From positions 1-62,061 of the forward strand of contig JAEUHR010000012.1 of the NCBI GenBank assembly GCA_016794425.1: a stretch of 62,061 nucleotides of DNA, read 5' to 3'. Both the position numbers and the translations under genes were made by a program. Of this stretch, positions 42,595 through 51,058 are shown piece by piece. How positions within the stretch are numbered: position 1 is the first letter of the stretch; each line of letters begins with the position of its first letter. The notes under the pieces are model-generated. The model was not told the origin of the DNA. It saw only the letters and a list, made by a program, of their open reading frames with translations, and did not search any database. Source of the DNA: Planctomycetota bacterium. GTDB lineage: Bacteria > Planctomycetota > UBA1135 > UBA2386.

Positions 42595-43872
42595 TCACCA
42601 CGTTGGCGGAACGTCGCCGCGCCGACACGCTTCGAGCCGCCGCTGCAGCAGCCGCTGCTCCGGCGCCGAACTCGGCAGCGCCACGGCCCGCTCGAGCTCC
42701 CGCGCAGCGGCCACGTGGTCGCCGTTCGCCCAGTGCAGGTGCGCGGTCGTCGCCGCCAGCAGGAAGTAGTCGCCGAGCGCCTTGTCGTGCTGCAGCGGCG
42801 CGAGCGCGGCGAGGCCGGCCGCCGGACCGTCGAGCTTGGCGATCGCGACGGCGCGGTTCAGCGTGACGATCGGCGACGGCGCCAGCGCCTGCAGCCGGTC
42901 GTACTCTTCGCGGATGCGCCGCCAGTCGGTCGCCGCGTAGCTCGGCGCCGCCGCGTGCAGCGACGCGATCGCCGCCTCGCAGTGGAACGCGGTCAGCGTG
43001 TCGCCGCCGATCGAAGCGCGGAAGTGGTGGAAGCCCGCCGCGAGCCAGTGCCGGTCCCAGCGCGCACGGTCCTGCTCGGCCAGCGTCAGCAGTTCGCCGG
43101 CGGCGTCGACGCGCGCCGGCAGCCGCGCGCCCTGCAGCAGCATCAGCGCCAGCAGCGCGTGCACCGACGGTGTGGCGGTCGGCGCCAGTTCGAGCAGCAG
43201 CGCGGCGAGCCGCACCGCCTCGTGCACGAGGTCCTGGCGCACCAGCTCGTGGCCGGCGTGCGCGCGGTAGCCCTCGTTGAACAACAGGTAGACGACCTGC
43301 AGCACCAGCTCGAGCCGCGCTGGCAGCTCGTGCGCCGGCGGCAGCTCGAACACGACCTCGTCCTGCTGCAGCCGCGCCTTCGCGCGGACCAGCCGCTGCG
43401 CGATCGTCGCGTCCTTCTGCAGCAGCGCGCGCGCGATCGCCGGCACGCCGAAGCCGCAGACGGTCTTCAGGATCAGCGGCACGCGCGCGTCGGCGGGCAC
43501 GGCCGGGTGCGCGCACAAGAACAGCATGCGCAGCGTGTCGTCGGCGATCTCGGCCGGTGCGGCCGGGGCGTGGCGCTGCGCTTCGCGTTCGGCCCAGAGC
43601 TGCAGCTCCTGTTCGACCTTCGCGGCGACCTTCTGCCGGCGCAACCGGTCGATCGCCAGGTTGCGCGCGACGCGGAACACCCACGCCTCGGGCTGGTCGG
43701 GCACGCCTTCGGCCGGCCACGCGCGCAGCGCGCGCAGCATCGCCTCCTGCACGACGTCCTCGGCGAGGTCGAGCCGTGCCGGGCCCAGCACGCGGCAGAG
43801 CCCGGCGACCATGCGGCCGTACTTGTGCCGGAACAGGTCGTCGACGAGGTCCGGCAGCGCGCCGCCGGCCAC
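42595..43872 (-). CDS. ECF42-type sigma factor with C-terminal extension
   Basis: The 425-residue protein has sigma regions 2 and 4 in its first about 175 residues (LAEDVVQEAMLRALRAWP, DQPEAWVFRVARNLAIDRLRRQK, ILKTVCGFGVPAIARALLQKDATIAQRLVRAKARL). A long helical extension follows with YLLFNEGYRAHAGHELVRQDLVHEAVRLAALLLELAP and TPR-like repeats. This is the ECF42 arrangement, in which the extension rather than an anti-sigma factor controls activity, and the partner is a DGPF (YCII-related) protein. That partner gene lies three bases upstream, and the two are co-transcribed. Confidence 0.92.
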   Translation of the reverse strand: MAGGALPDLVDDLFRHKYGRMVAGLCRVLGPARLDLAEDVVQEAMLRALRAWPAEGVPDQPEAWVFRVARNLAIDRLRRQKVAAKVEQELQLWAEREAQRHAPAAPAEIADDTLRMLFLCAHPAVPADARVPLILKTVCGFGVPAIARALLQKDATIAQRLVRAKARLQQDEVVFELPPAHELPARLELVLQVVYLLFNEGYRAHAGHELVRQDLVHEAVRLAALLLELAPTATPSVHALLALMLLQGARLPARVDAAGELLTLAEQDRARWDRHWLAAGFHHFRASIGGDTLTAFHCEAAIASLHAAAPSYAATDWRRIREEYDRLQALAPSPIVTLNRAVAIAKLDGPAAGLAALAPLQHDKALGDYFLLAATTAHLHWANGDHVAAARELERAVALPSSAPEQRLLQRRLEACRRGDVPPTW

Positions 43873-43875
43873 GCG

Positions 43876-44244
43876 CTACTCCTCGGGGCCGCCCATGAAG
43901 TCGATCTCGCGCACCTCGATGCTGCCGAACTGCAGGTTCGGATGGCCGTCGCAGAGCTTGACGGCGTGCGCGTAGTTGTCGGCCTTCAGCAGGTAGATGC
44001 CGCCGACGACTTCCTTGGTCTCGACGTACGGGCCGTCCTTGACGTCGACCTTGCCCTTGCCCTTGGGCCAGATCACCATGCCGCCCTGGTCGGTCAGCTT
44101 GTGGCCGGCTTCGAGCCGGCCTTCCTTGGCCAGTTTCTGGCCCCAGGCCTCGTACTCGCCGAGGATGCGGGCGAAATCGTCGGGGGTGAACTTGCTGTAG
44201 TCGGCGCTCACGTCGCCACGCAGGATCAGCAGGAACTTCGGCAT
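43876..44244 (-). CDS. DGPF-domain (YCII-related) protein, ECF42 partner
   Basis: The 122-residue protein has a ferredoxin-like fold of the YCII/DGPF type with the name-giving motif KDGPYVETKEVVGGIYLLKADNYAHAVKLCDGHP (DGP-F is here DGPY). It is translated ahead of the ECF42 sigma gene with a three-base gap. In characterised ECF42 systems, DGPF genes are the regulated targets of the sigma factor; their reaction is unknown. It is divergent from the flavoprotein gene at 44421. Confidence 0.9.
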   Translation of the reverse strand: MPKFLLILRGDVSADYSKFTPDDFARILGEYEAWGQKLAKEGRLEAGHKLTDQGGMVIWPKGKGKVDVKDGPYVETKEVVGGIYLLKADNYAHAVKLCDGHPNLQFGSIEVREIDFMGGPEE

Positions 44245-44353
44245 GTCGTTTCTCGCGGGGTTGGGCCGGAACCGTCCGGCAGTCGACCAGCTTGACGAGC
44301 GGCGCGCGGCGGCCGCGACAGCGAGTCCGGAAAAATCGGCGGGGAGCTTCGCC

Positions 44354-44383
44354 TTGGCCCGGCCGAGGCCGGCGAGCTAGCAT
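44354..44383 (+). promoter_or_regulatory. Promoter-like TTGGCC-18-TAGCAT
   Basis: TTGGCC (44354-44359) and TAGCAT (44378-44383) are 18 bases apart, the same -35 and spacing as before plsY. The element lies 37 bases before the ATG at 44421. The rest of the 176-base divergent gap shows nothing else. Confidence 0.45.
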
Positions 44384-44420
44384 CCGCGCGCCACCGCTCT
44401 CCCCGCCGCGCGCGCCGTCC

Positions 44421-46814
44421 ATGAAAGGTGACAGCCAGTCCTCTCCTCTCGACCTCCTGATCGTCGGTGCGGGTCCGGCCGGCACGGCCGCCGCGTGGCG
44501 CGCCCACGAGCTGGGCCTGTCGGTGCTGGCGATCGATCGCGAGAGCGTGCTCAGCATCCTGCGCGACTGGGCCGAGCAGGCGCCGCCGAAGAAGGTCGAC
44601 GCCGACTACGGCGAGTGCGCCGACCTGCCGTTCCCACAGGGCGGCAAGCTGGTGTCACAGTTCGCGTTCCAGGACCAGGTGCTGGCGTCGGAGCTGTACC
44701 CGAAGTGGCTCGAGGTCTGGGACAGCAACAAGGTGCCGTACCGCAACGGCGTCGAGATCGGCAGCTGCGAGGCGGTCGGCAACGGCGTGCTCGCGGCCGA
44801 GCTGATCGAGCTGGCGACGCAGACCAAGAGCAAGGTCTACACGCGCAACGTGCTGCTGGCGCTCGGCAGCGGTTCGGCCGCCAAGGTGCGGCTGATGGGT
44901 GACGGTCGCGGCATCCGCTACAAGCTCGGCAACGTCGTCGACTACGTCGGCGCGCCGGCCTGCGTGATCGGCGGCGGCATGTCGGCGGCCGAGGCGGTCG
45001 TGACGATCGCGGCGGCCAAGTCCGAGGCGAAGGACAACAGCGACGTGTTCTGGTGCTACCGCGGCCGCAGCATGCCGAAGGTCGCGCAGGGCAAGGCGCT
45101 GGCGGCGCGGTTCTACGAGTCGTGGATGCAGGGCAACATCCGCTACCTGCCGCTCAGCGAACCGCTGGCCGTGTTCAAGGACGACGCCGGCAAGGAGTTC
45201 GTCGCCGTCAAGACGCGGCGCGTCGAACTGCCGCACCAGCCGCCGGAGCTGGTCTGCTACGAGTTCGAGAAGAACAAGGTGCTGGCGTTCATCGGCGCCG
45301 AACGGCCGATCGAGCTGCTGGCTTCGATGGGCATCAAGGAGTTCGCGGCGGCCGACGCGCCGGCGAAGAAGCGCTTTGCGGTGACGCCGCTGCGCGAGAC
45401 GCAGGTGCCGGGCATCTACCTCGGCGGCAGCGTGCTGGATCCGGCGTTCATCGAGACCGGCGACTTCCGCCCCGACGCGCTGCAGTCGACCGTCAAGGAG
45501 CACCCGGGCTGCTTCAAGACCGCGATCCACGACGGCGTGCGCGCCGCCGAGACGATCCACAAGCGGCTGCGCGGCGGCGCCACCGACGAGGCGATCCGCG
45601 ACCAGCTGGCGCAGCAGAGCCAGACGCTGGTGGCGACGCCGCGCCCGACCATCGCCACGCCGAAGGCCGAACCCGAGGATACGCTCGAACCGGCGACCGG
45701 CGCCCTGTTCGTGCACATCGGCCCCGGCGAGCAGGCGACGAAGACCGAGCACTTCTTCTCGGTCGGCGACACCGTCGTCGGCCGCACTGCGGGCCGCGTC
45801 GTGATCGGCGGCGACGCGCTGCTGCTCGACCAGCACGCGGCGTTCAAGGTCGACGCCGAGGAGTGCTACGTCACCAACCAGCCGTACGGCGGCGAGTGCT
45901 ACGTGCGCTTCAACAGCGAACGCACGGTGCCGCCCGGCGCGACGATCGTCGCCGGCCGCCAGCGGCTGCGCGTCGACGTCGAGGGCGGCAAGCTCGTGCT
46001 GGTGCGGCTCGACAGCCGCGGCAATCCGAGCAAGAAGGTGCCGCTCGGGCGCGAGGAGCGCACGCTCGGCCGCGACGACCTCGATCCGCGCGACTTCGCG
46101 ATGTCGCGTTCGCACTTCTCGATCAGCGAAGCCGGCGGTGTCGCGCGCCTGCGCGACCAGAGCCGCAACGGCACGTTCCTCGAGCTGCGCGGCACCTTGC
46201 GCCTCAACGAGGGTGACGAGGTCTGGATGGGCGAACAGCGCTTCAAGTTCGTCGAGATGCGCAGCGACGTCGTCGTCGGCAGCAGCACCGCCAGCGTGCA
46301 GAAGGCGCCGGCGCAGGCGCCGGCTTCGGTCGAGCAGACCGTCGCGTTCCGCCGGCCGTCGACCGAGGTCGCGCCGGCGCAGGCGAAGGCGCCGACTCCC
46401 GCCGCGGCACCGGCTGCCACCCCGGCCAAGGCGCCCGGCGGCGCGCCGACCGTCGTGCTGCCGGACGGCACGGCGATCCCGGCCGGACCCGACAAGCCGA
46501 TGCTGGCCTGGCTGGCCGAGAACGGCGCCGCAACCGACGATTCGTCGTCGATCGGCGGCAAGGTCCAGACGCTGTGGGAGTGCTGGGACCAGGGCGAACC
46601 GTGCGACAGCGGCGGCAGCTGCGGCAAGTGCGTCGTGACGATCCTCGAGGGCATGGAGAACCTCAACGAGGCCAGCTCGCGCGAGAAGAACACGATCAAG
46701 AAGTCGAACAAGAAGCTCGGCGGCCGCCTCGACGAGGCGAAGTGCCGCCTCGCCTGCCAGTCGATGCTGAAGGGGCCGGTCAAGATCCAGCCGAGCGGCA
46801 AGACCGACGGCTGA
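44421..46814 (+). CDS. Flavoprotein-FHA-FHA-2Fe-2S ferredoxin fusion
   Basis: This 797-residue protein joins four modules. (1) A thioredoxin-reductase-like FAD/NAD(P) module has GAGPAG at 16-21, a second dinucleotide loop IGGGMSAAEA (183-192) and YLGGSVLDPAFIETGDF. (2) A first FHA-like domain lies at about 428-518; it has GR but lacks the usual Ser. (3) A second FHA at about 526-612 has the full GR, S-R-S-H and NGT residues, so it can bind phosphothreonine. (4) After a Pro/Ala linker, a 2Fe-2S ferredoxin has C728-x5-C734-x2-C737 and C779, the adrenodoxin-type spacing. It probably moves electrons from NAD(P)H to the ferredoxin, controlled by protein phosphorylation. I know no characterised protein of this layout. 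Confidence 0.85.
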   Translation: MKGDSQSSPLDLLIVGAGPAGTAAAWRAHELGLSVLAIDRESVLSILRDWAEQAPPKKVDADYGECADLPFPQGGKLVSQFAFQDQVLASELYPKWLEVWDSNKVPYRNGVEIGSCEAVGNGVLAAELIELATQTKSKVYTRNVLLALGSGSAAKVRLMGDGRGIRYKLGNVVDYVGAPACVIGGGMSAAEAVVTIAAAKSEAKDNSDVFWCYRGRSMPKVAQGKALAARFYESWMQGNIRYLPLSEPLAVFKDDAGKEFVAVKTRRVELPHQPPELVCYEFEKNKVLAFIGAERPIELLASMGIKEFAAADAPAKKRFAVTPLRETQVPGIYLGGSVLDPAFIETGDFRPDALQSTVKEHPGCFKTAIHDGVRAAETIHKRLRGGATDEAIRDQLAQQSQTLVATPRPTIATPKAEPEDTLEPATGALFVHIGPGEQATKTEHFFSVGDTVVGRTAGRVVIGGDALLLDQHAAFKVDAEECYVTNQPYGGECYVRFNSERTVPPGATIVAGRQRLRVDVEGGKLVLVRLDSRGNPSKKVPLGREERTLGRDDLDPRDFAMSRSHFSISEAGGVARLRDQSRNGTFLELRGTLRLNEGDEVWMGEQRFKFVEMRSDVVVGSSTASVQKAPAQAPASVEQTVAFRRPSTEVAPAQAKAPTPAAAPAATPAKAPGGAPTVVLPDGTAIPAGPDKPMLAWLAENGAATDDSSSIGGKVQTLWECWDQGEPCDSGGSCGKCVVTILEGMENLNEASSREKNTIKKSNKKLGGRLDEAKCRLACQSMLKGPVKIQPSGKTDG

Positions 46815-46841
46815 GACCGGGCCGCGCTGCTCCGGCCTGCG

Positions 46842-46853
46842 TGCCTCGAGGCA
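46842..46853. terminator. Short palindrome between convergent genes
   Basis: TGCCTCGAGGCA, a 12-base perfect palindrome in the 69-base gap after the flavoprotein gene. It has no T-run. This is weak support for a terminator. Confidence 0.2.
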
Positions 46854-46883
46854 GCTGCAAAGCGTCGGCGGCCCGCTGCGTGT

Positions 46884-49328
46884 TCAGAACGAGCCCACCT
46901 GGAGTAGCAGGGCGTTGGTGGCATCCACCAGGAAGAGGCTGCCGCTCGAACTGAAAGAGAGCCCGACGACCTGTTGGCGCAGCACGGTGCCGACCAGTGC
47001 AGGTGCATCGGGCACGCTGAACTGTGCGGCCACCGTGCCCGCTGTGGGGACTGCCGGGTCCAGGGCCAGCGGCATCACGATCAGCGCGCAACCGCCCCCG
47101 TAGGCAGCGAGCAGTGGCCCGAGCAGCAGATGGGTCGACTGCGTCCCGGTCACGGTCACTGCCAGTTGCTCCGTGGTGAGTCCGGTTGCGATGGTCCTGC
47201 AGGTGCCGCCGATCCAAGGCAGCTCCCGAGCCTCGAGTTGGCGGGTGCCAGAGCAGCCTGCCATGATCGCAATGGCCGTCGCGGGGCACGTCGTCGACAC
47301 GCGCGCGAAGCGGGCGCGGACCGCGCCGTTGGCGAGCGCGAAGTCGCCGCCGAGCAGCAGGTCACCGTTCAACGCGAAGGCCAGCGTCCAGACGGTCGCG
47401 TCGACGGTGCCACCCAGCGGCGACCAGCTGACACCGTTCCACCGTTCGAGCGTTCGCGTCGAGCCAGCGGCGACCACGGGGCCGGCGACGATGTCCCCGT
47501 CCCCGAGCACGAGCAGGCTCTGAACTGGCCCGGCGGGCCCCGTGCCGAGTCGTTGCCAATCGACGCCGGTCCAGCGCAGCACGTCGGACCCGATGAAGTC
47601 CCCTGCGACGACGGGGGCGCCGTCTGCCCCGACGATCAGCGCGTTCGGCGGGGCGGCGAAAGACGGGCCGAGCCGGATCCAGGCGGTCCCGGTCCAGCGC
47701 ACCACGGACTTGCCGCTGATCGCGATCGGGTCGCCGTTCGGCATGGTCGTGAGCGCGGTCACCGTTTCCCCGAGACCGTCGACGCCGACCGGGCTCCAGG
47801 TGGTCCCGTTGAAGCGTGCGACGTTGGTCGCCGCGGTGCCGCCGACCTCCGCGAAGTGGCCGCCCACGACGATGTCGCCATTCGGCAGTTCCACGATGGC
47901 GCGGATACTGCCCGTCGATTGCGCCAGGTTGGTCCAGGAACCCGTTGTCCACTCGCGCAAGACCGGTCGTGCAGTGGAACTCGCGGAGCTGGGGCCGGCG
48001 GCGAGCAGGCGCCCACTCGGCGTTGCATACAGTGCAGTCAGTGAGCTCGAGGCGGTCGGGCCGCTCTGGAATGCCCCGCCGATCGGTGTCCAGCCCAGGC
48101 CCGTCCACCGGTGCACCAGGCTGTCGCCGACACCGCCGAAGGCTGCTGCCGCGAACAGGCTGCCGTCGGGACGCACCGCCAGCCATCGGATCGACCCGAC
48201 CAATCCCGGGTTCGTGGGAGTCCAACCGAGGCTGCCCCACCTCGCTACGTGACCGACGGACACGCCGTCCATGGACTGGAAGCCGCCACCGACGAAGACT
48301 TCATTGCCTATCACGGCGGTGGCACCGAGGTCCGTGCTCGACATGCTCGACGTGCCGAAGGTCACCCATGTCGTGCCATCCCACGCCGAGACATTCAGGC
48401 GCTGGCTGACAGAGGATCTGGTTGCGATCAGGAGACCGTTCGGCATCAGGGCGAGGTTCGACACGAAGGTGCCCACCGTCGTGAGCAGGTTCTGCCAGGT
48501 GGTTCCATTCCATGTCATGATGCCGTACCAACCTGCGGTGCACAGGTCGCCGTTCGGCATCACCAGCATGTCATCGGGGCGCCAGCCCATGTTGGCGATG
48601 ACGGACCAGTTGGTGCCATCGAAGCGCTGCAGGCCGCTGAACATGAAGGTCGAGCTGCCTTGATCGAGGCTCGCGACGATGTCGCCGTTGGGCATTGCGA
48701 CCGCAGGTCCGAACACGACGGTGCCTGCCAGCGCATTGGCGCCGATGGAAGACCACGCAGTCCCGTCCCACCGGGCTATGCCATTGGCGGGAAGCCCTCC
48801 CGCTGCCGTGATAGGACCTGTGACGACGATGCCACCGCCAGGCACCGGCGCCAGATGCCGAACCGCAAAGTACTGCGAACTGCTGACGACACCGCTGCCG
48901 AGAGCGTGCCAGTTGGTGCCATCGAAGCGAGCGACATTCGCCGCCGTGACGGTGCCAATGCCGTCGAACATGCCGCCGACGTAAAGGTCGCCCTGCACGT
49001 CCTGCGCGAGGTGAAGATGGGCCGGATACGGGCCGGGGCCGAAGGCTGTCCAGGTGCGCGAAGCAGGGTCGTAGAGGGCGAGGTTCTGCGCGGTCACGGA
49101 GCCGGCGACCTCGAATCGTCCGGACACCAGCAGACGCATGCCGATCGGACCAGGCCCGTCCGGATCGTAAGGCAGCAGGTCCGAGACCTCGCCCTCGACG
49201 CCGGCCGACCCCAGCACCGGTGGCCAGGGGTTGGAACACTGCGCGACCAAATGCTCGCTGGGGCAGGTTGTCAGCACGAACCCGATCCACGCAACAAGCG
49301 TCGAGACGAAGCGCGAAGCGCTGATCAT
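46884..49328 (-). CDS. Secreted beta-propeller-like protein with kelch-type repeats
   Basis: From ATG 49328 (GGAGG upstream) the product is 814 residues, with a signal peptide. A long array follows of about 45-50-residue units such as VARFDGTNWHALGSGV, IARWDGTAWSSIG and LQRFDGTNWSVIA, each followed by a MPNGDxxxxG strand. This is a delta-60/kelch-like beta-propeller fold, repeated enough for one or two propellers. A C-terminal beta domain follows. Such proteins are usually surface or secreted and bind glycans or proteins. Codon use differs clearly from its neighbours: many third positions are A or T. No catalytic motif is seen. Confidence 0.7.
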   Translation of the reverse strand: MISASRFVSTLVAWIGFVLTTCPSEHLVAQCSNPWPPVLGSAGVEGEVSDLLPYDPDGPGPIGMRLLVSGRFEVAGSVTAQNLALYDPASRTWTAFGPGPYPAHLHLAQDVQGDLYVGGMFDGIGTVTAANVARFDGTNWHALGSGVVSSSQYFAVRHLAPVPGGGIVVTGPITAAGGLPANGIARWDGTAWSSIGANALAGTVVFGPAVAMPNGDIVASLDQGSSTFMFSGLQRFDGTNWSVIANMGWRPDDMLVMPNGDLCTAGWYGIMTWNGTTWQNLLTTVGTFVSNLALMPNGLLIATRSSVSQRLNVSAWDGTTWVTFGTSSMSSTDLGATAVIGNEVFVGGGFQSMDGVSVGHVARWGSLGWTPTNPGLVGSIRWLAVRPDGSLFAAAAFGGVGDSLVHRWTGLGWTPIGGAFQSGPTASSSLTALYATPSGRLLAAGPSSASSTARPVLREWTTGSWTNLAQSTGSIRAIVELPNGDIVVGGHFAEVGGTAATNVARFNGTTWSPVGVDGLGETVTALTTMPNGDPIAISGKSVVRWTGTAWIRLGPSFAAPPNALIVGADGAPVVAGDFIGSDVLRWTGVDWQRLGTGPAGPVQSLLVLGDGDIVAGPVVAAGSTRTLERWNGVSWSPLGGTVDATVWTLAFALNGDLLLGGDFALANGAVRARFARVSTTCPATAIAIMAGCSGTRQLEARELPWIGGTCRTIATGLTTEQLAVTVTGTQSTHLLLGPLLAAYGGGCALIVMPLALDPAVPTAGTVAAQFSVPDAPALVGTVLRQQVVGLSFSSSGSLFLVDATNALLLQVGSF

Positions 49329-49348
49329 CGGTAGTCCCTCCGGCGCGC

Positions 49349-49354
49349 AGGATA
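49349..49354 (-). promoter_or_regulatory. -10-like hexamer TATCCT (minus strand)
   Basis: On the minus strand TATCCT followed by GCGCGCC lies 20 bases before the ATG at 49328, with GGAGG between. It is the same motif as at 1162 and 2337 although the downstream gene has atypical codon use. Confidence 0.4.
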
Positions 49355-49449
49355 CCTGCATTGCGGACAGACTTCCTCGGCTCTTCGGCGTCCGCAGCGC
49401 GGTCCGCCCGCCCGACCGGACGCCGTGCCAACTCGCAACCGACGGCGGA

Positions 49450-50925
49450 TCAGCCCCGGGCGATCGGCCGGCCGAGCAGGTCGAGGTCCTGCAGCAGGAA
49501 GCCGTAGGTGACGCGCTGCAGTTCGGCGGCGCAGGTCAGTACGAGCCGGCCGTCGGGCGGCAGTGGCCCGGCGGCGCGGAACGTGAGCTCGCAGGTGTCG
49601 TTGCACGACGAGTAGCCGATCCGCTCGAGCGGCAGGTCGCCGTCGGTGCCGCGCACGACGGCGTCGAGCACGCGCTGCCGCGCGACTGCCAGCGCGAGCT
49701 CGAACACGGTGGCGCCGTCGTCCTCGGCCGTGACGCGCAGCAGGCGTGCGCCGAACACGTCGCTGCCCGCGCCTTCGACCAGTTCGGGCAGCGCGAGGTC
49801 GACGTCCTCGGTGCCCGAGCCGACCAGGCACGAAACGTGCCCGGCGAAACGGGCGAAGCCGCCGCCGCCGGGCAGCGGCAGCGCGAAGTCGAGCAGCACG
49901 GTCCGGCCGTCGCGGGTCGATTTCGGGAAGTGGCAGCGGCGATCCCAGGCCTCTGCCGGCAGCAGGTCGGTGCCGTCGGCGGCGCACAGCGCGTCGTACT
50001 CGGCGTCGTCAAGCGACAGGACCGCATGGTCGAGGTCGCCGGCGACAGTCAGTTCGACGCCGGGTCGACCCTGGCCCTGCGGCGCGAACTCGCGCTCGGC
50101 ATCGGCCTCCCAGACGACGCGGCTCGCGACGATCCGCGCGTTCGCCAGCGGCACCGACGGCAGCGCTGCACGCAGGGACTCGGCCACGACGGCGAACGAC
50201 GCCTGCGCCGCGGCGACCTCCTGTTCGTAGTCGAACTGCGGTGCGATGTCCGGCCCGGTGCAGAGTCGGACCGGGCCCTGCACGCCGAACTCGGCCAGCA
50301 CTGCGGTCGGCGTGACTTCGCCCTGCTGCAGCAGGCGCAGCAGCAGCGCGTCGTCGCGCTGCAGCCGTTCGATCGCGTCGATCAGCTGGCGGCCTTCGAC
50401 CTGCACGCGCACGCTGCGCGCGTCGAGCCGTTCGCCGCTGACGGGGCCGCGCAACGGGCCGGGTGCGCGCAGGATCGCGGTGCAGGTGAGGCCGCCGAAC
50501 AGGTCGGCGAGGAAACCCTGCGCCATCGCCAGCTTCGCGCGTTCTTCGGCCAGCCGCGCCGCCGGGTCACCGGTCACCGCCGGGGTGCGCGCCGGTGGCG
50601 TCTCCTGCCGCGTCGCGATGCAGACGCCGCCGTCGGCCAGCGGCTCGACCACGAAGTCGAGCAGCGACACGTGGAAGCCCTGGCAGTGGAAGCGCAGCTG
50701 CGCCGGGTCGCGGAACCACGCCACCGCCTCGAACACGAGCCGGTCGCCCGCCGGTTCGCAGCGCAGATCGGCCCACGCGTCGACGCCGCGCGCATGTTCG
50801 AGTTCGCTGCGCACGAACGCGTCGGGCGCCGGCGCGCCGGGCCCGCCCGGGCCGCTCCAGCGCACGTGCACGCGGCCGCTGCCGTCGGGATTGAACGTGA
50901 AGTCGTGGTGCAGCTCGAGCGACAT
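49450..50925 (-). CDS. Hypothetical protein, 491 residues
   Basis: ATG at 50925 (MSLELHHDFTFNPDGSGRVHVRWSG) gives a 491-residue soluble protein. It opens with an amphipathic beta-strand region, has a middle helical part (RLAEERAKLAMAQGFLADLFGGL; QLIDAIERLQRDDALLLRLLQQG) and ends in beta-rich sequence with two Cys near SSCNDTCELTF. I do not recognise the family. The much longer open frame upstream is not supported, as this start has the conserved-looking beginning and the upstream part overlaps a divergent gene. Confidence 0.6.
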   Translation of the reverse strand: MSLELHHDFTFNPDGSGRVHVRWSGPGGPGAPAPDAFVRSELEHARGVDAWADLRCEPAGDRLVFEAVAWFRDPAQLRFHCQGFHVSLLDFVVEPLADGGVCIATRQETPPARTPAVTGDPAARLAEERAKLAMAQGFLADLFGGLTCTAILRAPGPLRGPVSGERLDARSVRVQVEGRQLIDAIERLQRDDALLLRLLQQGEVTPTAVLAEFGVQGPVRLCTGPDIAPQFDYEQEVAAAQASFAVVAESLRAALPSVPLANARIVASRVVWEADAEREFAPQGQGRPGVELTVAGDLDHAVLSLDDAEYDALCAADGTDLLPAEAWDRRCHFPKSTRDGRTVLLDFALPLPGGGGFARFAGHVSCLVGSGTEDVDLALPELVEGAGSDVFGARLLRVTAEDDGATVFELALAVARQRVLDAVVRGTDGDLPLERIGYSSCNDTCELTFRAAGPLPPDGRLVLTCAAELQRVTYGFLLQDLDLLGRPIARG

Positions 50926-51046
50926 GGTGGGGGCTATCGGGAGCAGCGATCCGGCGGCGTGAACGCTGCCGGCGCGGCGCGGATTTTTCCGGGCGTTACG
51001 CCGCCGTGCGGGCAGGCTATCGGGCCTGACGCCGCCCCGCCCTCCC

Positions 51047-51053
51047 AGGAGGT
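51047..51053 (+). promoter_or_regulatory. Strong ribosome-binding site AGGAGGT
   Basis: AGGAGGT ends 5 bases before the ATG at 51059 and fixes that start. Most genes in this window have no such strong site. Confidence 0.6.
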
Positions 51054-51058
51054 GTCCG

